Positions 7,732-15,853 of a stretch of 64,000 nucleotides of DNA are shown here, in pieces. The notes under the pieces were generated by a model, which was not told the DNA's origin, did not search any database, and worked only from the letters and a program-made list of their open reading frames with translations. This DNA comes from JANQFV01 sp964468185. GTDB taxonomy: Bacteria; Planctomycetota; Phycisphaerae; UBA1845; Fen-1342. Made by a program: the position numbers and the translations under genes. Position 1 is the first letter of the stretch, and every line of letters starts with the position of its first letter. The stretch is from positions 1-64,000 of the forward strand of contig CAYXTR010000011.1 of NCBI GenBank assembly GCA_964468185.1, read 5' to 3'.

Positions 7732-9983
7732 CCGGCAGCCTGGCAACGACGCTGGGCTTTGCGATTGACCAGTGGCTCTCGAACGCGACGGCGATCATCA
7801 TCGTCGTGATCGGGTTCTCGATCATCATCTTCGTTCACGAGCTGGGGCACTTCCTGGCGGCGAAGTGGATGGGGATCCGGGTGGATCGGTTCGCGATCGG
7901 GTTCTTCACGCGTGTGGTGGGGTGGCGCAAGGGTGAGGGGGTTACGTTTGGCAAGCGACCGGATTACAGCGCGGAGGAGCTGGAGGCGAAGGGGTATGGC
8001 GAGACGGATTACTGTCTGAACGCGATGCCGTTTGGCGGTTATGTGAAGATGCTGGGGGAGGATGATATCCTCGTGAACGAGGAGACGGGGGAGGTGAAGC
8101 AATCGGAAGATCCGCGGGCCTTCACAAACAAGAGCGTCGGGCGGCGCATGGTCGTGGTCTCAGCGGGGGTGATCTTCAATGTGGTCTTTGCGCTGGCGGT
8201 TTACGTCGGGTTGTTCATGACGGCGGGGCGGCCGGTGATTGCACCGGTGGCGGGGATGGTGGAGCCGGGCAGTGCGGCGGCACAGGCGGGGCTGCAGCCG
8301 GGTGATCGAATTGTGCGCGTGGGTGATGACGAAGTGCGCTCGTTTGAGGACTTCGTGGTCGAGCGGCTGTTCGGTGGCGACGAGGTAACGGTCACCGTGA
8401 AGCGGGCCGATACCGGTCAGGTTGAAACGCTGAAGATCGCACGTGCGCCGGAGCAGCGGGGCGAGATTCCGCGCGATGTGGCGCCGATGTTGACGACGGA
8501 GGTCGGTGGACCGTTCGACGAGGACTACGGCGCTGACATGGGGCCATTCGAGGCTGGTGACGTTATCACACATGTGAACGGTGAGCCGGTGCAGATGCCG
8601 TACGAGATGCGGCTGGCATTCGAGCGTAGCGGCGGCGAGCCAGTTGCGCTGACCGTGGCGCGTGGGGGTGAAGACGGGGAGACCGTACGGGTCGAGATGG
8701 AGCCGGTACTGGCGTTTGCGCCGGAGCTGGTGAAGGAGCCGGGGGCGACGGACGTGCGGCGTCGGAGCCACCTGCTGGGCCTGGAGCGGCGGTTGCGGGT
8801 GTTGCAGGTGCGGGAGGATTCGCCGGCCCAGGCGGCGGGGTTGCAGGCGGGGGATGTCATCGTGCAGTGGGGGCCGCACCTGAATCCGCTGTTTCCGGCG
8901 GTCAGCAAGAGTATTGACAACAACGGCGGGCAGCCGATTTTGGTGGTTGTGCTGCGCGGCGGGGAGACGAAGGAACTGACTGTCAGGCCGCGGACACCGT
9001 TCTCGCTGTTTGGTGAGCCCGATCCGGAGGTGGGGGTGGCGTTTGATGGTGAGAACGAACGGGCGGTGGTTGCGGATGTTGTGCCGGCGACGCCGGCGGC
9101 GGAGGCGGGGATACCGCCGGGCGCTGCGTTGCTGGCGATTGGTGATACGGCGGTGGATGATTGGTTCGACGTGTTTGAAGCGTTGAAGCGTGCGGCCGGC
9201 CACACGGTCGATGTGCGATTTCGGAGTGGGGCGGACGAAGTGACGAGTCGAATGACGGTGCCCAGCAGTATCGTGAATGAGCTGGATCTGCCGCCGACGG
9301 TTGCGATCGTGTCGGTGGGTGGGGAGCAGACGGCACAGCTCGCGGATGGGCGACCGGTGCAGTTGCCGTCGGCGATTGCGCTGGAGAAGTTGCTGCAGAA
9401 TGCTGTTGGGCAGACGGTGGAGGTGACGTATCGCGAACATGCGCTGAGCGATCGGAAGGTCACGAAGCGGTTCACGGTGCGGCAGGACAATGTCGATCCG
9501 TGGCAGATGCGGGCGGGGTATGGGGTGGAGTGGCCGGTTTCGTTCGTGCAGATGAAGGACCGGGTGACGGCGGGGGGGAATCCGGTGAAGGCGCTGGCGA
9601 TGTCGGTTGATCAGACGTGGGCGGTCGTGATCAATACATACGCGATGGTGCGGAGCATGCTGACGCGGGATGTGGATGTGAAGCATGTGAGCGGGCCGGT
9701 GGGGATTGTGCGGCTGGCGGTGCACCAGGCGAAGGCGGGGACGGCGGATCTGCTGGATTTCATGGCGCTGATTTCCGTGAATCTGGCGGTGATCAACTTC
9801 CTGCCGATTCCGGTTTTGGATGGCGGGCTGATGGTGTTCCTGATTCTGGAGGGGATTCGACGGAAGCCGCTGAACCTGAAGGTGCAACTGGCGACGACCA
9901 TTGCGGGGTTGGCGCTGATTGTGCTGTTGGTAGTGTTTGTGACGTTTCAGGATGTGTGGAAGTGGGTGAATGGGGGGTTCTGA
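7719..9983 (+). CDS. rseP: RseP/S2P-type site-2 intramembrane metalloprotease with expanded PDZ region
   Basis: This is a zinc-dependent regulated-intramembrane-proteolysis enzyme that cuts substrates such as anti-sigma factors within the inner membrane. HELGH lies in the first membrane helix (residues about 40-44) and the second zinc-binding region is NFLPIPVLDGG (about 690-700). At about 754 residues it is far longer than the roughly 450-residue E. coli RseP. Between the two catalytic helices I see at least four PDZ-like GxxPGD/AGD segments, starting near residues 178, 275, 357 and 448, with a possible fifth near 525. The ATG at 7719 follows AGAAGAGG; the frame extends to 7695 inside dxr. 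Confidence 0.9.
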   Translation: MHMLTGSLATTLGFAIDQWLSNATAIIIVVIGFSIIIFVHELGHFLAAKWMGIRVDRFAIGFFTRVVGWRKGEGVTFGKRPDYSAEELEAKGYGETDYCLNAMPFGGYVKMLGEDDILVNEETGEVKQSEDPRAFTNKSVGRRMVVVSAGVIFNVVFALAVYVGLFMTAGRPVIAPVAGMVEPGSAAAQAGLQPGDRIVRVGDDEVRSFEDFVVERLFGGDEVTVTVKRADTGQVETLKIARAPEQRGEIPRDVAPMLTTEVGGPFDEDYGADMGPFEAGDVITHVNGEPVQMPYEMRLAFERSGGEPVALTVARGGEDGETVRVEMEPVLAFAPELVKEPGATDVRRRSHLLGLERRLRVLQVREDSPAQAAGLQAGDVIVQWGPHLNPLFPAVSKSIDNNGGQPILVVVLRGGETKELTVRPRTPFSLFGEPDPEVGVAFDGENERAVVADVVPATPAAEAGIPPGAALLAIGDTAVDDWFDVFEALKRAAGHTVDVRFRSGADEVTSRMTVPSSIVNELDLPPTVAIVSVGGEQTAQLADGRPVQLPSAIALEKLLQNAVGQTVEVTYREHALSDRKVTKRFTVRQDNVDPWQMRAGYGVEWPVSFVQMKDRVTAGGNPVKALAMSVDQTWAVVINTYAMVRSMLTRDVDVKHVSGPVGIVRLAVHQAKAGTADLLDFMALISVNLAVINFLPIPVLDGGLMVFLILEGIRRKPLNLKVQLATTIAGLALIVLLVVFVTFQDVWKWVNGGF

Positions 9984-10033
9984 GGCCGTCCGGCGGGGCA
10001 GGGGTCATTGTCATGTGGTGAGCGACCTCTGCG

Positions 10034-11611
10034 TTACCGGCTGATGAGCTGGACGAAGGGGTTGATGTCGTCGAAGTTGACGGTGTCGTCGTTGTTGCAG
10101 TCGGCGTTGAGCCACAGGCAGTTGGGGAAAGCGGCCTCGTATGCAGATTCGCCGCTGAGGGCGACGACGAAGGGGGAGATGTCGTCGAAGTTGACGCTGC
10201 CGTCGCAGTTGAGGTCGCCGGTGGGGTAGTCGGGCGGGGCTACGGTGAAGGTATAGAAGCCGGCGGGGGCGGAGCGGGGGAGCGATTCGGCGCGGCCGGA
10301 GTTGTCGGCGGCGGTGAGGTAGTAGTCGACGGTGTGACCTGTAAGGGGGCCGGGGATTTGGGCGGTGTAGTTATCGGGTGTGGCGGTGGGTACCAGGGGG
10401 ATGTTTTGCCAGGCGGGATCGGCGGCGGTGCGCCAGTGGACGCGGAGCTGGTCGGTGATGAGGCCGGTCGCGCTGTGGTCGTGGATGAAGGCGGTGATGG
10501 TGTAGTTGGAGGCGGGTGCGACCGTCTCGTCGAGTCGGCGATGGGTCATGCGGAGCATGTGACGATCGAAGATGGCGCGGGTGCGGCAATGGAGGGCGTC
10601 GTAGTAGTACCAGCCGCTCCAGGGGAAGCCGATGGCGTCATAGCCGGGGAGGCCTGCTTCATAGGTGGCGAGGGCGGCGTCGTCACCGGGAATGCCGAAT
10701 TGGGGGACGAGGATTTTGGTGTTGAGGATGAGCGCGTTGGTATAGGCGGCGACGTTGTAGCCATCGTAGGGTGGGCAGTCGATGCGGATGATGCGGTAGG
10801 GGCGGCCGTAGCACGTCTGGGCGCTGCTGAGGAGGTCGAGGTTTTCCTCGATGCGGTCGTACTCCTCGTGCCAGGTTGGCGGGCGTTTGACGAGGAGGGT
10901 TTCTTCGTCGAGGACCTTGCACCAGCAGTCGATGTGCTGGATGCCGTAGTCCTCGGTGTTATTGACGACGTGATAGTCGGTGACGCCGAGCCAGTCCTGT
11001 GCGACCTGGAGGAACTGTGGTTCGGTCCAGAGTTGGTTGTTTTCGCCGACCATGGCGCAGGTGGAGAAGGCGGCGGCGTGGCCGTCGACGAGGAAGTTGC
11101 CGCCAGTGAGGTAGGCGGGAAGCGAGAAGAGCGGGGCGGCAAAGTGCGCGGCGATATCGATGTTCGCGGCGTTGTCGCCGACGTAGCCGCCGGGGGAGTT
11201 GATCGGGGCGCAGGGGGTTGGCACCCAGGGATAGCCTTCGAAGACGGGGTCGACGATGGCCCAGTCGCCGTTGGCGTCAAAGATCTGATGCGGGCCCCAA
11301 TCGCGTGTCCAATGCGTGTTGTGGCTCGTGCGGATGAACTCGACCTGGGCGAGGTTGAGGCCCCAGGAGGAGAAGGTGTTGCGGGCCTGCTGCTCGGCGC
11401 TGCTGTTGCGGGTCAGGACGAAGAGCGTGTCGTCGGCGGCGAGTTCGACGACGAGTGCCTGGGGAATGCCGAGGGGCCAACTGATGAGGGTGCCGACGGC
11501 GGGTTCCCACTCCGCGATGACGCGCGGCGGACCCGCGGGCTGGGCAAGCGCTGAAATCGAGAATGCAACAGCCACCAGCCCCCCACAGCAATTCGTCATG
11601 CAGCGATTCAA
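10034..11611 (-). CDS. Secreted agmatine-deiminase-family enzyme with dockerin-like tail
   Basis: The catalytic domain (residues about 28-360) belongs to the agmatine deiminase/bacterial peptidylarginine deiminase family, which hydrolyses guanidino groups to ureido plus ammonia. It shows WEPAVGTLISWP, THWTRDWGP (about 100-107), GGNFLVDG (170-177), a His in QHID (226) and the nucleophilic Cys in LHCRTR (342). A beta-sandwich-like stretch follows, then a dockerin-like double repeat, GDLNCDGSVNFDDISPF and NADCNNDDTVNFDDINPF. The N-terminus is a signal peptide ending SALAQ. Start is uncertain: TTG at 11611 or ATG at 11599. It lies 3 bp after the papain-like protease gene, so the two form an operon. 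An extracellular deiminase is unusual; whether it acts on agmatine or peptidyl-arginine is unknown. Confidence 0.85.
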   Translation of the reverse strand: MNRCMTNCCGGLVAVAFSISALAQPAGPPRVIAEWEPAVGTLISWPLGIPQALVVELAADDTLFVLTRNSSAEQQARNTFSSWGLNLAQVEFIRTSHNTHWTRDWGPHQIFDANGDWAIVDPVFEGYPWVPTPCAPINSPGGYVGDNAANIDIAAHFAAPLFSLPAYLTGGNFLVDGHAAAFSTCAMVGENNQLWTEPQFLQVAQDWLGVTDYHVVNNTEDYGIQHIDCWCKVLDEETLLVKRPPTWHEEYDRIEENLDLLSSAQTCYGRPYRIIRIDCPPYDGYNVAAYTNALILNTKILVPQFGIPGDDAALATYEAGLPGYDAIGFPWSGWYYYDALHCRTRAIFDRHMLRMTHRRLDETVAPASNYTITAFIHDHSATGLITDQLRVHWRTAADPAWQNIPLVPTATPDNYTAQIPGPLTGHTVDYYLTAADNSGRAESLPRSAPAGFYTFTVAPPDYPTGDLNCDGSVNFDDISPFVVALSGESAYEAAFPNCLWLNADCNNDDTVNFDDINPFVQLISR

Positions 11612-11614
11612 TTC

Positions 11615-13120
11615 CTACTCTCCCAGCAGCGCAATGAAGTACGAGATGTCGTCGAAGTCGACGTCGGTATCGAGATCACAGTCGGCATTGAACCAGACGC
11701 AATCGGGATGGGCGTCCTGATAGGCGGCACGACCCTGCAACGCCGTAATGAACGGCTGAACGTCGTCGAAGTCGATGGCGCCGTCACAATTCACGTCGCC
11801 CGTATTCAAGTCTACCGTCTGGCCCTTGATGCAGAAGTTCGCAGTATCATTGAAGTCATACAAGTCCTGCCAGACGCCGCCCTCATGATACCAACTCTCA
11901 CCCGGTGAAGACGAGGAGCGGACCCAGACGCGCTGGGAGGCGCCGAGGAGGACGGGAATATCGGAACTGCGGTCGTAGGGCTGCCCGCCGGCGGAAAGCT
12001 CCAGGTACAGATAGAAATCGTCGCCAGGGGTCAGTCGCACGGGCGGCTCCAGATCGACGGTATGGAAGCCCGTGTATTCGAACGTGCCGGTCTGCGCGGA
12101 GTGCTCGCCGGACAGGGTACTGCCGTCGAAGGCGTCGTAGACGCGGACCGTGTAGATCACATTGTCCGCGGCGGTGAAGAAGCTGACCGACTGGAGCATC
12201 TCCGTACCCTCGGCCACAAAGGCGTTGAACGCCGCAGTGGCACCCGGCAGCGTGTCGCGCCAGCCGTGGTAGTCGTGGTAGTAGCAAGTGTGGTAGGGCT
12301 TATGCTCGACATCCTGGAACGAAATGGCGCCCATTTCGGGATGCTGGCCGCAGTGCTTGTCGTAGTAGGAGATCCAGAAGAAGCCCCCATCGCCCCACCA
12401 GTCGCCCCAACTGTTCTTGCAGAGCCAGGCACCGGGCTGCGGCGCTTGCGTTATCTTGTTGTCGTCCCAACCAATGATGGCAACAGCGTGGTTGGGATCG
12501 GCGGGATGGCTGGGGGGTTGGTAGTGAATGGTGCCCCACATGAAGCCGTTGTTGTAGCACATGCAGGTGCCGAGGACGCCGTGGGTCATCACGGCTTGCT
12601 TGATCGTGTCGATGTTCTCCAGCTGGGGGCCGGCGACATACCACTCCATGTGGCGCGGGACGTAGTACTCATACGCGGGTGATGAGCGCAGGGGCGGCTC
12701 GTGGTACGACTGGGGGCCAAGCTCCGGGATGGCACCCTCGCCGCGCGTGAGGTATGCGGCCGCCACGCGGTAGTCACCGCCCATGTGAACGGTGAGCCCT
12801 TCGCCGTGGGGCGGGTCGATGTCGTCATTGTTGTGCTCGTTGAAGCCGTTCCACCAGTCGAGATGGTATTCGGCGAGGTCGGGCTCGTCGCCGAACTGGA
12901 TGGGCCAGACGCGGGTGATGGCGAGGTTGCCTTCCATGGCAGCCATGACACCGTGACACCAGCAGGTGCCGCCCATCTGGCTGCGGACGCCGGTGACGTA
13001 GTTCTGGTCGTTGATGTTGCGGAGATCGAAGGTTGACGGGAGGTCGGCCAGGGTAGCGGGTGGCATCGATATCGAGATGGTGGCCAGAATGGCCGGGAGC
13101 AGGAAAGCGCGGTACGTCAT
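11615..13120 (-). CDS. Secreted C1A papain-like cysteine protease with dockerin-like tail
   Basis: This 501-residue protein has a signal peptide at residues 1-25 (AFLLPAILATISI...). The mature part starts near the catalytic domain with no large propeptide: Q48 and C53 in SQMGGTCWCHG, H211 in DPNHAVAIIGWDD and N236 in CKNSWGDWWGDGG, a complete C1A set. A beta-rich domain follows (about 280-430), then a dockerin-like pair, GDVNCDGAIDFDDVQPF and NADCDLDTDVDFDDISYF. The ATG at 13120 follows AAAGGA. The protein would be exported, anchored or assembled through the tail, and degrade extracellular protein. The downstream deiminase-family gene is 3 bp away. Confidence 0.9.
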   Translation of the reverse strand: MTYRAFLLPAILATISISMPPATLADLPSTFDLRNINDQNYVTGVRSQMGGTCWCHGVMAAMEGNLAITRVWPIQFGDEPDLAEYHLDWWNGFNEHNNDDIDPPHGEGLTVHMGGDYRVAAAYLTRGEGAIPELGPQSYHEPPLRSSPAYEYYVPRHMEWYVAGPQLENIDTIKQAVMTHGVLGTCMCYNNGFMWGTIHYQPPSHPADPNHAVAIIGWDDNKITQAPQPGAWLCKNSWGDWWGDGGFFWISYYDKHCGQHPEMGAISFQDVEHKPYHTCYYHDYHGWRDTLPGATAAFNAFVAEGTEMLQSVSFFTAADNVIYTVRVYDAFDGSTLSGEHSAQTGTFEYTGFHTVDLEPPVRLTPGDDFYLYLELSAGGQPYDRSSDIPVLLGASQRVWVRSSSSPGESWYHEGGVWQDLYDFNDTANFCIKGQTVDLNTGDVNCDGAIDFDDVQPFITALQGRAAYQDAHPDCVWFNADCDLDTDVDFDDISYFIALLGE

Positions 13121-13281
13121 GGCGAGTCCTTTACATCATGGAGACCGGTTGCAGGCACTGGCATGCAGGTAATTGCGTAGCACACAGCATGCATGATGCA
13201 CCGCCGACGACGTTGGCACAAGAAAAATGTCGTTTGAGCCCGGAAGCCGTCCACCATGAGATGGTGAGTGATGGTTCCTTA

Positions 13282-15822
13282 TCAATCTTCGCGGAATGCG
13301 GACTGATCCGGGTCGAAGCGCCAGAACTGGTCGAAGAAGCCGGCACCGCGGATTTCGTCGACGCCATGACGCAGGACGTCGGGGTGCAACACGAGCCAGT
13401 CGGGATAGTGCACGCCCGAGACGAAGTAGGGGAGGCGTTCGGTGATGCGCATGCCGGGCAGACCGCTTCCGCCGACGATACCAACCAGACCGTCGTCGCC
13501 GGCGGGACGCGGGTAGACGGCCAGCAGCGCCAGGTTGTCGCCGACGAGGTTGCGGCCGGCGAGGTGCACGTTACCGGGGCGAATGCGGGCCGGGCTGGCG
13601 GTGACCAGGTCGCTCCAGGCGACGTTGGTCGTGGCGTTGCCGTAGAGCACGATGTTGCGGTTGGCGTAGTGCTCGGCGTCGAACGCAAAGTCGGGGATGA
13701 TCGGCAGCGCGCCATTGCCGCGGTACCAGAATGCCTCGGCGTCGTAACGGGCCTTGGCGAAGGCCCACTGGTTTTCGGCGGGTGAGCCGGCGGTACCGTA
13801 GACCAGGACGACGTTGTTGTCGAAGACGTGCCTGAAGGGGCCGGCGCGCCCGGGGCGTTTGCGGGGTAAGAGGTAGGCGGGGCGGGGTTGCCCGATGACC
13901 GCGTGCCATGGCGCGTCGTTTCGTCGGCTGAGCCAGATAAACTCGTCGTCGCCGGCCCAGGTCAGATCGCGGAGTTGCTGTCCATCCAGTTCGAGCGCGA
14001 GGGGGGCGCCGGGCGGGATGAGCGGGACGCGCGCGCCACGCGCGTTGTCGGCGTGGAGTGCGATGCGCAGGCAGGTGACATTCTCCGTGGTGCCGTACAG
14101 GCGACGCTGCTCGGGGTCAACGCGGAGATCGACGCGACTTGGCAGCCGACTGTCCTGTTGCGACTGAACCGAGAGCCAGTGACACTCGGAGGCAATGGTC
14201 GGATCGAGTGTGACGAATTCGAGCTTGTGCACGTCGGCCGGCGCCGGGCGCGTACGCTGCTGGCAGAACTCGATGAGCGGCGGCCAGTCGACGCATTGGT
14301 TGCCCCACCAGTGACCGGCACCGGGCTTTTCAAAGTAGGCGAAGTCGCGATGAAACTCGGCCAGATGGGTGCGCATGGTGCGAGCCTGTTCGACCGGGAC
14401 GTTGTCGTCCTGCTCGCCGTGCAGGACATAGATGCCGAAGTGATTGAAGTTGTCGGACAGTAGCAGTGTGCGGCTGGGATTCGTCGCCCGGCGCAGGAGC
14501 CCGGCGATGTCATCGGGCTGCTCGAGTTCGGCGGCGCCGGCATACGTCCAGAAGCTGATCCAGCCCGCGCTGGGAGCGATGGCCGCCCAGCGGCAAGGCA
14601 GCGTGGCACCGACGTGCCAGACGCCGTGGCCGCCCATGGAGTGGCCGGTCAGATAGGTACGCTGTGGATCGGTGCGATAGCGTTGCTGCGCGTCCGCGAG
14701 TACCTCGATGGCGTCGATGCGGCCCCAGTCTTCCCAGTCGAAGCCGAAGGAACGTCGATTCGTCGGCGCGACGATGTAGGTCCAGTTTTTGGGCTGGTAG
14801 GCGCGGGCCTGGCCCAGAGCTTCGACGCCGGCGCCGTGCAAGGTGAGGAACAGGGCAGGCGGTTGGTCGGAACCGGCATCGGCTGGCGGTGGCTGCACGG
14901 CGTAGTACTGCACACTCCCATCAACGCGGCTGCGATAGGTGCGTTTGTGTAATTGATGTGGCGTTCGGACGCGGACGTTGATGACGGCTTGATCGCGGGG
15001 CCGACTGTCATGTGAGAGAATCACGCGTATATCGCGCGCGCCCGGCTCGGCGGCGGGCATGGCGGGCAGCCGAAACGGGACCTTGCGCATGCTGAACGGG
15101 AGGATGGGGGGGGCGACGGGTGTCGTTTCGGATGTCTGACTGACGTGGGCGCGGATCGAAGTGGCGCGAAGTGGTTCGGCTGAAGCGTTGATGACGACCA
15201 AGGCCGCCCAGGTCGGATCGGTTTCGCCCACGATGATGTCGGGCACGGTCGGGTCGTGTGTATCAATCAGCTGTGGCTGTTCAAGCGGGAGGAGGCGCGC
15301 CTGAAAGCCGCCGCGGGCACAGACGAACAGAAGCTCGTTCGGGCCTTGGTGCAGGGAAACGGGGATGCGAACATTGCCGTGGCGGTAGGGGTCACCGACG
15401 CGCGGTTCGCGATTGACATAGACGAGACTGTGTCCGCTGGCGGCGAGCAGCATGACCTGTGGCGAATCGAGCTCGACGGAAGCGAAGGCATAGCCGGGAC
15501 GCAGGGCGGCATGTGCGATCTGGCCCTTGTCATTCGCGTCCACTTGAACCCACGTGCGTTGCTGGTCGGGGGCGATCCGGAGGAGATCGCCGGCGGTCGG
15601 GGGCTGCCAGGTGCCGGTGACGAGGGCGTATTCAATGGCGTCGGTGTGAACGGGGGCGCGGCCATAGGAGCCGACGTTGCCGATTACGAGTGCCGAGCGG
15701 ATCGGGATTTCGCCGGCAGCGGGGGCCTCATCCTCGGCGAGGGCGCTCGGCGAAAACGCCGCGAGTGACGCGAGGAGGAACGTACGGGCCAGTTGGACGA
15801 GTGGGTGAGCACTGGTTGGCAT
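13282..15822 (-). CDS. Secreted prolyl-oligopeptidase/esterase-type alpha-beta hydrolase
   Basis: This is an 846-residue serine hydrolase. A signal peptide (residues 1-30) is followed by an N-terminal beta-rich region, then the hydrolase core: FLTLHGAGVEALG (about 325), the nucleophile elbow GHSMGG (Ser about 395) and the His region GAGHWWGNQCVDWPP. A further beta domain of about 300 residues follows. The start at 15822 has AGGAGG five bases upstream. Family members cleave peptides or acyl esters, and the substrate is not evident. The gene is the third of a minus-strand operon with two DUF3857/transglutaminase-like proteins; the gap to the upstream stop is 31 bp. Confidence 0.8.
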   Translation of the reverse strand: MPTSAHPLVQLARTFLLASLAAFSPSALAEDEAPAAGEIPIRSALVIGNVGSYGRAPVHTDAIEYALVTGTWQPPTAGDLLRIAPDQQRTWVQVDANDKGQIAHAALRPGYAFASVELDSPQVMLLAASGHSLVYVNREPRVGDPYRHGNVRIPVSLHQGPNELLFVCARGGFQARLLPLEQPQLIDTHDPTVPDIIVGETDPTWAALVVINASAEPLRATSIRAHVSQTSETTPVAPPILPFSMRKVPFRLPAMPAAEPGARDIRVILSHDSRPRDQAVINVRVRTPHQLHKRTYRSRVDGSVQYYAVQPPPADAGSDQPPALFLTLHGAGVEALGQARAYQPKNWTYIVAPTNRRSFGFDWEDWGRIDAIEVLADAQQRYRTDPQRTYLTGHSMGGHGVWHVGATLPCRWAAIAPSAGWISFWTYAGAAELEQPDDIAGLLRRATNPSRTLLLSDNFNHFGIYVLHGEQDDNVPVEQARTMRTHLAEFHRDFAYFEKPGAGHWWGNQCVDWPPLIEFCQQRTRPAPADVHKLEFVTLDPTIASECHWLSVQSQQDSRLPSRVDLRVDPEQRRLYGTTENVTCLRIALHADNARGARVPLIPPGAPLALELDGQQLRDLTWAGDDEFIWLSRRNDAPWHAVIGQPRPAYLLPRKRPGRAGPFRHVFDNNVVLVYGTAGSPAENQWAFAKARYDAEAFWYRGNGALPIIPDFAFDAEHYANRNIVLYGNATTNVAWSDLVTASPARIRPGNVHLAGRNLVGDNLALLAVYPRPAGDDGLVGIVGGSGLPGMRITERLPYFVSGVHYPDWLVLHPDVLRHGVDEIRGAGFFDQFWRFDPDQSAFRED

Positions 15823-15853
15823 ACATTCCTCCTGCGCCAAGCGGGCGCGACGG

